Source of the DNA: Procambarus clarkii | Taxonomy: Eukaryota; Arthropoda; Malacostraca; Decapoda; Cambaridae | Reading direction: 5' to 3' | DNA: 64,000 bases | NCBI RefSeq assembly: GCF_040958095.1 | Contig: NC_091195.1 | Coordinates: forward strand, 20,191,679-20,255,678 | Part shown: positions 1-10,900 of the stretch, one piece after another | How positions within the stretch are numbered: the first letter of the stretch is position 1 | How the letters are laid out: the number at the start of each line of letters is the position of its first letter | Position numbers and translations under genes: made by a program | Notes under the pieces: model-generated | Told to the model about the DNA's origin: nothing | The model's database searches: none | The model's input: only the letters and a program-made list of their open reading frames with translations

Positions 1-32
1 TGAATCAATTACAGTATGATGCCATATCAATT

Positions 33-211
33 TGACCAGGCCACACACTAGAAGGTGAAGGGACGACGACATTTCGGTCCGTCCTGGACCATTCTCAAGT
101 CCATCGACTTGAGAATGGTCCAGGACGGACCGAAACGTCGTCGTCCCTTCACCTTCTAGTGTGTGGTCTGGTCAACTTACTTTAGTCACGTTATTGTGAC
201 TCATCGCCTGC
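33..211 (+). mobile_element. Long-hairpin retroposon, copy 1
   Basis: A near-perfect inverted repeat of about 70 bp per arm (about 34-103 against 104-172) with almost no loop, followed by a tail of about 38 bp that ends GACTCATCGCCTGC. It is flanked by a perfect 14-bp direct repeat, atgccatatcaatt, at 19-32 and 212-225. The same unit recurs at 5220, 10611, 35972 and 57877. The duplication length suits LINE-type target-primed insertion better than a cut-and-paste transposon. I see no Pol III boxes and no ORF. Confidence 0.85.
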
Positions 212-225
212 ATGCCATATCAATT

Positions 226-1117
226 ATGTTATGATGATGCAAATTCATAAATGCTCAAGCAAAAATGTGAGTACTGTATTCATATATATATATCTATCCC
301 ATGCATTTAGTATTTACTTCATGTGAAAATGATGAAATGTATTCAGAAATGTTATCGGTCTCACTCTAGTGTTCCCTAAAGCAGGGTCCATTCTGGTTCC
401 ATGGTCAGGATCCAGCACTCAGGATAAATCAGCATTTTGTACTGCTGCAGCAGGGATCTTTTCACAAGTACTCACCTAATTGTGCTTGCGGGGGTTGAGC
501 TTTGTCTCTTTGGTCCCGCCTCTCGACTGTCAATCAACTGGTGGACAGATTCTTGAGCCTATCATGGGCTGTCCGTGCTGAGCCCTACTGGTGCTAGGGA
601 GACACGGAAAATTCCACTTGCAGCCTGTCGTGATGTCTTGAAGGTTTATTCGTGAACACTCAAAGCCCTTCTGTGTTCTGTTTGGCATCATAGGGATTGC
701 TATACTATAGGGTTCTCATTAATTACCAGTTTAAACATTTGTGTTTATCCATGGAATTTTGTTTATTTGAGTAAGTGAATATACAAGTTGTATTTGTGCC
801 TGGAGTGTTTACCTGATTGGTTCTTTCAGCTTGGATTTAGTAGTATATTAGCAGGGGGGATATTCTCCTAATTATCCCAACACATTCACAGCTTCTTGGA
901 ATTTTCTTTTGAAATGTGGAGATTTGATCACAGGCTATTCAAGCCCCCTCTTAGTTTTAGGGTTAACTTAGGACTAGTGCCTTTACACTTGGGCCTCTTC
1001 TACAAGGGCAATTCAGATTGAGGCCAAGGTTCTGGTGATGTACTAAGCAATGTTTAAAGCCAAAATTCTTGTCCTCCCTTGGGGTTGTTTGTCATTGTGC
1101 AACAATGTTGCACAAAT
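226..1117. other. FKBP15 intron sequence, mostly unclassified
   Basis: This lies upstream of the first FKBP15 exon seen here. Positions 468-545 match, in reverse, the tail of the SINE at 33054 (motif TTGATTGACAGTTGAGAGGC). The rest holds no exon or repeat that I can name. Confidence 0.4.
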
Positions 1118-1334
1118 GATGTTGATGTTGATGCAAATGTTGATGCAAATGTTGATGCAAATGTTGATGCAAATGTTGATGCCCGAAACGCTTTGCTTAT
1201 GCCCGAAACGCTTTGCGTAATAGTGGCTTTAGGCATTGTATGTACTAGCTATACCTATAAGTCAAACATTCCTTGTAAATATTTATTGTATGTATGTACC
1301 TTACCTAAATAAAATTGTATTGTATTGTATTGTA
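1118..1334 (+). mobile_element. Retroposon with 5' minisatellite and (ATTGT)n tail, copy 1
   Basis: About five 12-bp units (GTTGATGCAAAT) run straight into two direct copies of a CCCGAAACGCTTTGC block (about 1181 and 1202). A body of about 100 bp follows, ending TACCTAAATAAA and then (ATTGT)n. A reverse copy with the same doubled block lies at 52890-53045, also next to a minisatellite. The microsatellite tail suggests retroposition. Confidence 0.65.
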
Positions 1335-1469
1335 ATACAAAGATTGGTCAAACTATGCATTATGTAGCTTGAAGGAATGTAGGCATTTGTATTATACCCT
1401 GACAGCCATTCCTTCTGTCTGTTTTTTCTTTCTTTTAGGCTTGTTAGTTTTATCTCGAGTGTGCACAGT

Positions 1470-1545
1470 CTTCCATGTGTGATTGATGAAGATTAAGCCA
1501 CCCAAGAGGTAGCACTGGCATGAGTAGCCTGTAAATTCCACGTGT
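1470..1545 (+). repeat. Short dispersed-repeat fragment (unclassified)
   Basis: A stretch reading GATGAAGATTAAGCCACCC followed by a G/C-rich 'aggtagcactggcatgagtagcc' type block. It resembles the end of a repeat I associate with decapod genomes; this is from memory and not checked. Confidence 0.35.
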
Positions 1546-1846
1546 GGGGCTTTAACCTTCTTTGAGCCCCTTCTTCACATGGTGCTTGTTGGCTCATTCA
1601 CTGAAATGTCAACTGTGGAGGTTTCTGTGCCTTGCAGGAACCTTTTATTCTATAGAAGGATATGGCCCTTCTGGTCCCTTCAGCTCTGGCCTAGTTGATT
1701 TGTGATGTACAGTATCGGGAACTGAAAGGCCCTGCTTGAACCATGCTTTCGGGGATTTTTACTGCTACCACTACAGCTTTTAAGTGCTTAACTTTCCTTC
1801 CCCTTCCTCTGAGAGTGGGGCCCTGAGAGAAAGGGGTTAAAGGCTA

Positions 1847-2094
1847 TCTTGAGGTTATCTTGAGATGATTTCGGGGCTTTAGTATCCCCGCGGCCCGGTC
1901 CTCGGCCAGGCCTCCACCCCCAGGAAGCAGCCTGTGACAGCTGACTAACACCCAGGTACCTATTTTACTGCTAGGTAACAGGGGCATAGGGTGATAGAAA
2001 CTCTGCCCATTGTTTCTCGCCGGCGCCTGGGATCGAACCCAGGACCACAGGATCACAAGTCCAGCGTGCTGTCCGCTCGGCCGACCGGCTCCCT
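1847..2094 (-). mobile_element. tRNA-derived SINE, family A
   Basis: Read on the minus strand it has a tRNA-like head with A box (GGTCGGCCGAGCGG) and B box (GGGTTCGATCCC), then a body (CCTGTTACCTAGCAGTAAAA, GTCAGCTGTCAC, GGAGGCCTGG) and a tail of two CTCAAGATA-type repeats. Nearly full length and similar to the copies at 19821 and 38292, so fairly young. Confidence 0.9.
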
Positions 2095-2261
2095 AGGCTT
2101 GGAGATCTTTCCTCCTATGTTCCTTGGGATTTGGTTGAGAGGACCGATCTTCACTCACAGCTTTCTCTTTCCTACCCTCAACTCTTCTCCCGATCTGTGG
2201 ATTGGGGGAGTAGTTCTTTTTCCCCAGGAAGTGACAGAGGCTTTTGTGTAATAAAGCCAAT

Positions 2262-2320
2262 ACACTGGAACCTCAATTCAACGAATCTCAGTTCAGTCAA
2301 TCTCCAGTTGGAATGCACAT
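2262..2320 (+). mobile_element. Fragment of a pogo/Tigger-like inverted-repeat end
   Basis: The motif ACCTCAATTCAACGAATCTC resembles the terminal repeat of the element at 24297-26144 (ACAACCTCAATTCAACG). Only one end is visible here. Confidence 0.4.
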
Positions 2321-2574
2321 TTTCCTGGCTGTATTTACTCACCCGATTCCACAAACTCTTGTTCGCTGCAGTGGGGAATGTGTGGATTTGCTTAGGATGT
2401 TGGGACAGAGTTCACAGCTGGTGGAAACGTTGCCCATAATATCATGGATTAAAATGTTAAATTTCGTTATTGAAATCAGCTTACAGAATATTGGAAATAT
2501 TAGGGTATTTAATAATAATTCATTTGTGTTGGGGAACAGGCAGCCAGTTTATACATACAGTACATGTTAGACTT

Positions 2575-2765
2575 ATGACGAGGTTCCCCCAGAGTCGAAT
2601 TACTGACCCTCCTGAGGATGCAACCCCACAGCAAGCTGACTGATACCCCTTGGTACCTATTTACTATTAGGTAGACAGCAGGAGCATTAGGTGATAGGAA
2701 AAATGGCCAACCATTTCTGTCCTGCCCGGGATTCGAACCCGGAATTCTACCAAGTACTAAAAACC
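2575..2765 (-). mobile_element. tRNA-derived SINE, family B
   Basis: The minus strand has a B-box-like GGGTTCGAATCCC, a TGGTACCTA...TAAATAGGTACC-type middle and a GGGTTGCATCC motif. The same layout recurs at 12165, 17747, 54080 and 59755. More diverged than family A. Confidence 0.7.
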
Positions 2766-2915
2766 CAACTTTACTAGCAGAACCCCTGAATTATATATTA
2801 TAATTTGTATTTATGCAGTAACAATATAGCAAAAGAGAAGCAATGTTGAATGTTCCTACATTCATTAGTTTGTGCTGTAGTATTTGATGGCTGCAGAAAC
2901 CACAGTCTCTTAATG

Positions 2916-3052
2916 TTGACCAGACCACACACTAGAAATTGAAGAGACGACGACGTCTCTTCAACGACGACGTCTCTTCGACAAGAGACGACGACACAGA
3001 CGACGACGACTGTGGGTTTCTGCGACGACGCAGAAACCCACAGTCTCTTAAT
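2916..3052 (+). mobile_element. Degenerate long-hairpin element
   Basis: It starts with the family head (GACCAGACCACACACTAGAA) and then turns into scrambled GACGACGAC/GTCTCTTC blocks. A duplication of about 22 bp (gcagaaaccacagtctctt) flanks it at 2893-2914 and 3030-3052, with a one-base length difference. The right copy pairs with sequence just before it to form another small hairpin. Confidence 0.55.
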
Positions 3053-4604
3053 ATTATTTTTCTTCTTTGATGATGAGGTTAGCATGCCAAAAGTTAATGA
3101 GGTAAGGCTGCTGCTTCCTGTGTGACTAAGTGTTGTTAACATTAAAGAAATGGCAGGCATGGTTATAAATCCTTGCATCGACAATTCTGGGTGTCTTGCC
3201 TATGTATTACTTTGTCGCAACGATTACCAACCTTCACATCCAACCCATCCTTCTGTTTAGATAGTACGTTTGTAACTATGTGCAATATTGTACATATATT
3301 TACATATTGGACGATTAGATGGTAGAATTTAGTACTATTCACTTTATAGTCTGGACAAAACGAAGCTAAAACCAAACTTAAATATTCCTAGGCCTAGTAT
3401 AGCACGCATATGTACTGTATTAGTCCTCAGATAGCATATATTCGGCCTAGGATGGTTAGGTTAGGTTCTATTACTGTAGCAACAGGTATGGGAAACCTTT
3501 TCTGGTTTGTAGTACCAAATTCTACTTGCTAATTGTCCATTACATCAATATATGTATGATGGTCCACACTGCTGGTGCTTATAATATCTAAAGGGGAGGA
3601 TGGGCTGTTATATCATACATCTAATTGACCTCAACCCACTTGACCTCACTGCCACTTGTGCATTTTGTTCCTTTATAATTACCTTCTAGCCCTGTGTATA
3701 TCTGTTAGTTGATGAGTCTTCTATAGGCATAAATATTAAAATCTGCTCTCATCTTTGTGTTTACATTAATCCTTGCACCAATGCACAATGGTGCCTTTTA
3801 TTAAGGTTTGCGTCTCGTAGCTACTTCTCATTTGCCAAGCTGAGTCAGCTGCAGGAATAGCTTTGTGCACAGAACCCGTGTAATTTTTTGCCCTGAAGGG
3901 GTACTGAAACTGCACTTTAGCAGCCCAGTATCTGTGCTGCTAGTATGTTGTGCTGGGTTAGCTTTCTTCCAGATAATTATCTTGTCTTCAAGCAAGGATC
4001 AAGGTGCTCTGAAACTGGACTTCTTGGGCTGCTGGAAGTTTCAGAGAGAAATATTTGGTTGCTTTCATTCCCTCTCTTGTTTTCTTGATTTCCCTATCCA
4101 GATATTTATTTATATATTTTGTTTTTAATTGGAAAGGATGATGGGAGCTTGAATGAGGGGATGCTGTTTTGGTGTTGGTACTTCCACTTTGTGATGATAT
4201 GGGCAGAATTCTCGTGGTACATGCAGTGACAGTCCCTGTTATCCCAAATACTTGAGTTCCGAAAGGCTTTGAGCATCTACCAGTGAACCTTTTAAGAGGT
4301 CGCTCACAGCTGGACTGAGTATGTGTCTAGTGTTTCCTTACCAACAGTTTGAAAAGATGCCTTCTGCACCATTGCAGAATATTGACTTTCCCTGAATATG
4401 CATGATTCTGTTCAATGGGCTAGACAAGATCTTACTTCAAGGAATATCCATGTACACTTTTCCAAGAGCAGCAGTCCATTTATACTCAGTGTGGTATTTT
4501 TGTCTGTACTAGTTTTCAACATATTTATCTTAGATAAATAATATCATTACTGTATAACATCTATACTCGCCAAGATTTTGCTGCCATTGGTTACTGATTT
4601 ACAG
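3053..4604. other. FKBP15 intron, no feature recognised
   Basis: AT-rich sequence that includes a short ggttaggttagg at about 3458. Parts of 3850-4350 look like an old, unclassified dispersed repeat. No exon with a plausible frame and splice sites was seen. Confidence 0.35.
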
Positions 4605-4760
4605 ATCGGTATTTGTCGCGCACTAGTCGGAACGGCGTCTGGTGGTGTGGTGGCAACACAGACGGTTGTAGTGGGTGAAGGACCACTACTACAAGAGGGT
4701 GACCAAGCTCAAGTATCATTCTCTGCGTGGAGTATTACCAATGGAAAGAAAGGGGAGCAA
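4605..4760 (+). CDS. FKBP15: FKBP15 exon: end of WH1 region and start of FKBP-like domain
   Basis: Acceptor tttacag/ATC, donor CAA/gtatgt, phase 0 at both ends, 52 codons. It begins IGICRALVG, matching the end of the WH1-like domain of relatives (VCIAKCN in human), and then enters the FKBP fold (VVVGEGPLLQEGDQAQVSFS). Human has YTGW where this reads FSAW. It is the first FKBP15 exon in the window; earlier ones must lie upstream. Confidence 0.9.
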
Positions 4761-4935
4761 GTATGTCAACAACCTTCATTTTCCAGCTAATTATACATCC
4801 ATTCTTTGTATTGTCAATAGAATAAGGACAGTATTATCAGTACAGTACTGTTAAGCAAAGTTCTAATAAGAAGATTACTTTATTTACCAAGTGAACTTTA
4901 GGAAGCATCAGGCTTGAAATATTATTGTACAGTAC

Positions 4936-4986
<51 letters not shown>

Positions 4987-7900
4987 TCTGATGGTTCATT
5001 TTATATTTCTCTTAAGAGAATGTGTTCACTGCTGGAATAAATAACTTGTTGTAACGTGTGTTCAAGGAAGAGATTTGTTCCTAGCTATTTACTTTAAGTT
5101 TTATTAGAAAAGGTAAAGGTTTATCTATCATGAACTTGTATTTTTGTAAAGGAATGCTTTTACCAACTCAGTGGACACACAGTAATTGGATTTAATTATG
5201 GCAGGCTCTGATTCAGGTTGTTGACCAGACCACACACTAGAAAGTGAAGGGACGACGACGTTTCGGTCCGTCCTGGAACATTCTCCTCAAGTCGATTGTG
5301 AGACTTGAGAATCGACTTGAGAATGGTCCAGGACGGACCTTCAGTTTCTAGTGTGTGGTTTGGTCAACATATTTCAGCCACGTTATTGTGACTCCTCGTC
5401 TGTATCTGATTCAGGTTATCTGCACATACATCGATACCAAGATCATATGGAAACTGTAGATTATGGTAAAGTTTGGTATGTTGGTGGTCTGCCACTTCTG
5501 GCAAAAGTCAAAACCTATTGCATATAACTTACCCTATAACAAAACAAACAAGATATTAGAAATTCTTCAAATGTATTAGCTTTACACGTGTAACTATAGT
5601 AGATATCTTAAAGAAATAATAGGTATAAAAATTTTGGACTTGTTAAATCCAGCTGTTTATGAAGGATTAAGGCAGGACTTGCTGTGTGCACCTTGGGCAA
5701 CAGTTACCTCTGAAGATGGAGGCATCTTGCCCATTATTTATCATTTGTAATTTATATGAACTATTATCCTTGAATTGTAGGATATCTTTTTAAGACCTTT
5801 CACTCCATAAAGTGGTAATGCCTGCTTCATGATAAGAAATTGTTCACAGCAATAGGCAAGTTTAGAAAATACATCAAAACAATATTTTAAGCATCCTTAA
5901 GCATCCATTATTTTTCTTATTAAGTTATTACTTATTATTTTTCCTAGAAACTTTCCTTATTAAGACTATTCGTAGCCCAGTTGATAGAGCTTGAGCTTCC
6001 CGAGCCCGAGCCTTTGGGAGCCGAGCCCCTGTTACCTAGCAGTAAAATAGGTACCTGGGTGTTGGTCAGCTGTCACGGGCTGCTTCCTGGGGGTGGAGGC
6101 CTGGTCGAGGACCGGGCCGCGGGGGACACTAAAAAGCCCCGAAATCATCTCAAGATAACAAGGATCCTGTAATGTTCAGCCAGATATCCGAGTTTTAGAA
6201 CTGGAGTTTGGGCCTGGTTGCTGCTGGTGCTGTTTGGTGGTAGTTGATGAACAAGTCACCTGATGCAGTAAGTCTATGAAACTGTATATCCGTCAGGAAT
6301 AAGTAATTGCTGTTCTAGACTTGGTTTCCATTATAATGGTGAATGGTACATATGAAAAGAGCATTATTTTTATTACAAATGTAAGAAAAGTGACAAGAAA
6401 ATAACTTAAATGAACAGGAAAAACACAAATCAATGTAGGGAAAAAATGAGACAATATTTTTCTATGTAGCTCTCTTAGTAGCTTGTGTTGTAGCTAGTTA
6501 TAATTCGGACTAGACAATACCAGGTAGTCCGAGACTCATTGCCTATTAGCTTTACAAAATCCCCTCCCCTCCCCTGTATGAGGTGAGGAGCACATAGAGA
6601 TCAGATATCAATCCAATACTGATTCAATCTGCCCTTAGATGCAATGAAGAGACACCAAGGATTACCCCAGGGCCACCCAACAATCCCTGGGTATATAACA
6701 ATTGCTGACTCACCTGGTACCCCAGAATCCCCCAAAGGCTGAATTTTGTGTTAAATGTGATCATATGGTCACTAATAGTAATTGTTACTAAATTAAAACA
6801 ATTTAATTTTGTATATAATGCACTGTACAGTTTCACATCAGACTGACTAACCGTCGGTGTTCTTCTAATATGTACTCATGATTATTATTATTATTATTAT
6901 ATCTCTTCACTATGCAAGATCGCTAGCTTTGTAAGATCTTCAATGCTCATGATCGCTAGCTTTGTAAGATCTTCAATGCGCATGATCGCTAGCTTTGTAA
7001 GATCTTCAATGCGCATGATCGCTAGCTTTGTAAGATCTTCAATGCGCATGATCGCTAGTTTTGTAAGATCAACACGCATGATCGCTAGCTTTGTAAGATC
7101 TTCAATGCGCATGATCGCTAGCTTTGTAAGATCAACACGCATGATCGCTAGCTTTGTAAGATCTTCAATGCGCATGATCGCTAGCTTTGTAAGATCTTCA
7201 ATGTGCATGATCGCTAGCTTTGTAAGATCTTCAATGTGCATGATCGCTAGCTTTGTAAGATCTTCAATGCGCATGATCGCTAGCTTTGTAAGATCTTCAA
7301 TGCGCATGATCGCTAGCTTTGTAAGATCTTCAATGTACATGATCGCTAGCTTTGTAAGATCTTCAATGCGCATGATCGCTAGCTTTGTAAGATCAACACG
7401 CATGATCGCTAGCTTTGTAAGATCTTCAATGTGCATGATTGCTAGCGTTTGTGAGATCTTCAACACGCATGATTGCTAGCGTTTGTAAGATCTTCAACAC
7501 GCATGATTGCTAGCGTTTGTAAGATCTTCAACATGCATGATTGCTAGCGTTTGTAAGATCTTCAACACGCATGATTGCTAGCTTTGTAAGATCTTCAACA
7601 TGCATGATTGCTAGCGTTTGTAAGATCTTCAACACGCATGATTGCTAGCGTTTGTAAGATCTTCAACACGCATGATTGCTAGCGTTTGTAAGATCTTCAA
7701 CACGCATGATTGCTAGCGTTTGTAAGATCTTCAACACGCATGATTGCTAGCTTTGTAAGATTTTCAATATGCACGATCACTAGCTTTGTAAGATCTTCAC
7801 TACCCACAATTGACATCATTGTGACAAGTTCCAGCTACCCGCCTTCCAATTAGTGAGCATTCACTGAATTATTGTAGGTCCTCTATTTATATAGAGAAAT

Positions 7901-10900
7901 TTTCCTCTGAAGCTAATGTAATACGAAACATCTCTACAGATTGACGAAGGTAAAACAGGTCATCGTGTCAAACTAAAGGACGGAATGGGAGGTTGGGAGG
8001 CAAAACTGCTGGGGACACAGAAGTGCTCCCGACTCCTCGTCTTTACGCCTCAGCCAAAGGTAATTTGTCCGTTTTCTTTGAATGGCTTAGGAACTCTTGG
8101 GTCCCTTTTTTATTGTTGAATTATTGCCACGTAAAATTAATAACTATCTGTATTTTATATTTTTATTTATTTTTGAGAGGGGAGGGGAGGGGACTTTTCA
8201 TACATCACTAGAGGTTATGATAAGTTGAGAATATCTTTCTGACGTGTTGGGGTTCCATTTGGTGGTTAACGTGATTCATTTAACATTATGATGTGAATGG
8301 GGATGAATGCACGAATGAATGTTAACTGGCAAGTTATGCATGTAGTCGGGTAACCGATAGTAAACTGCTTCATCAAGGATGAAGCAGTTTATTATCGCAC
8401 TATGACTCAAGACTGGAAATCTTCTAATGTTACCTCTTTCTTCATGAAGGAAGGCAGAAGTGCAGTATCCTGGGAAGATTGGTAAAATAATGATCAAGGG
8501 GGAAAGCACCAAGTCATTACGATTATAGCACTTGGGAGGGATATGAGGATAATGATTGGGATAGACTGGAAGAAAGGAATGGTGGCCAAGGACCTGGATG
8601 GTCGGAGATTGAATGCCAATGTGCAAGAAGCGCGTGTGTGTCACTCTGCTGGCCAGTCGCCCAACCACTTGGGGTGGACGGTAGAGTGACGGTTTCACTT
8701 CCTGCAGGTCGGCATTCAATTCCCGACCGTCTAAGGGGTTGGGCACTATTCCTTTCCTCCCCCTGTCCCATCCCTAATCCTTATCCTGATCCCTTCCGAT
8801 TGCTATATAGTTGTAATGGCTTGGTGCTGTCTCCTGATAGCTCCTTTCCCTTCTGCTGCCTAGTGAGTTCCCTTCCCTTCTGCTGCCTAGTCATAGTGGT
8901 TGGACAGGTATTCTGGGAAGTGAAATTCACCCGGCAATACTTCTTGGCCTCATGTTTAACTAATTTACTGTTGTCACGATTTTCTGCATCTTCGTGCGCA
9001 TGAAGTAAGTTATATTTATTTTGCAGGCTTCTGACATTTGTGTTTCAAAATTAGTGGGTTATTGGCATAATTTGAATCTACATCACTCGCACTGTTAACT
9101 GGTCACTATTAGTAACCAGTTAACCAGTAGTGACCAGTAGTGGGGGAAGACACAAGTCGTGTCCGTTTTGCTTTTTTTAGCGGACACGTCTTGTGTCGTG
9201 TGTTTTTCGTTACCCCGGTGACCCTTGCACAAACATCGCTAATGGTCAGTGACGTCACCAGCTAGCCGCTCAGCGTTCCTGCACAGGCACGTTCAAGGGG
9301 ATTAAAAAGTCAGTCGTGTGTTTTGCGTTACAACAGTGACCCTGAAACCATCGTCCATTGCAAAAGGGGAAGGAACACAGAGCATGAACTATAATGTATC
9401 TCAGCATTCTCGCCTTGTTACCAAACCAGTATTTACCAGGATTTTTTCCTAAATCTTAAACTTATCCAATTTATACCCATTGTTTCATGTTCTGTCTCAT
9501 GTTGATACGTTTAATAGGCTATTAATATCATATTAACTGTCACCTTGCGGCCATCGGTATAGTAACCAGATACCGACATAAATATAATTAATGTTTTATT
9601 GACCATCTGTATTTGCAGGATAGTGGTGGCCTAATAATGTATGACCTCACAGTAGAACGAGTCAGACAGAAAGGCGGGGACCAATCGGGAAGGAATACAC
9701 CACAAGTAGATAATCAGCAAGCACTTAAAGAAGAAAGCTCGGTTGCATCTGGAAATTTTGAATCGTTGCCTGAAGGTATTCTTTACTCGTATAGAATTTA
9801 GTATATTGATATATCTTAATTAATATAACAACGTTTGAAGCAGTATGGTATGCTTGGTTTAGTAATTTCCCCGTATTTTCTCTTTTTAAACTTAGCATTG
9901 ATGTACATTTGTAATAAAGATCTTATTTTTATGATCATTTGATGTGAATTTTAGAAATATCAGAGATATGTTTTATTATTTTGTACCAAAACCAAAATAT
10001 TTTCAACAGATACGAAAGAACACGCAAAAACTGATGTGGGCTCTTCAAGCAAGGCATCTCTCGTCTCCCGTATGGCACGGGTGGGTCATCCTCTGCTCCC
10101 AACTAGACACAGTAATAGTTGTTCACAACCCACTGATTCAGAAAGTGAAGTGGTTAGTATGTTGATCGTGAAGGAAGGAAACCTTATAAGTTGTCAAATT
10201 TGTACTTGTGCTCCTATGATTTCCATCCAATTAGACTGGATGGTAGAGCAACGGCCTTGCTTCTTGTAGGTTGGCGTTCAATCCCCAATCATCCAGGTGG
10301 TTGGGCTCCATTCCTTTCCTCTGTCCTATCCTAAATCCTCATGTCCCTTCCAAGTGCTATATAGTCATAATGGCTTAAGGATTTCTCCTGATAGTTACCT
10401 TATCTCTTGTGATTTTCTATCAACCTCAGAGTTATAAGTGTGTTGAAGAGTAATTGATATTCTTTTATATATTACCACCTACTTCTTCTCCTTCATCTTA
10501 AAACACTTTCAAAATTAATTGACTGCCCCGAAACCTTATTTTTCCAAGGAAGCCCCATTGGGTGAGTGGAAGCTGCATCAACCTTAAAATGAATAGAACC
10601 ATAGAATTTAATGATGACCAAACCACAACTCGGAAGACGGAGAAGCAACGACGTTTCGGTCCGTCCTGGACCATCATCATCTTGTGTGACAATGGTCCAC
10701 GACGGACCAAAACATCGTCGCTCCTCCATCTTCTGAGTTGGGGTCGAGTCATCATTTCTTCAGCCATGTTATTGTGACTCATCATCTGCACTATAGAATT
10801 TAGTTTGAGCAATGTTCTGTTGCTTTACCATACCTTGAGGTTACCTTGAGGTGCTTCCGGGGCTTAGCGTCCCCGCGGCCCGGTCGTCGACCAGGCCTCC

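Noticed and set aside
6897-7479. Open frames of 178 and 189 codons on both strands with 11-residue periodicity
   Set aside because: They follow from the 33-bp repeat length; opposite strands are equally open.
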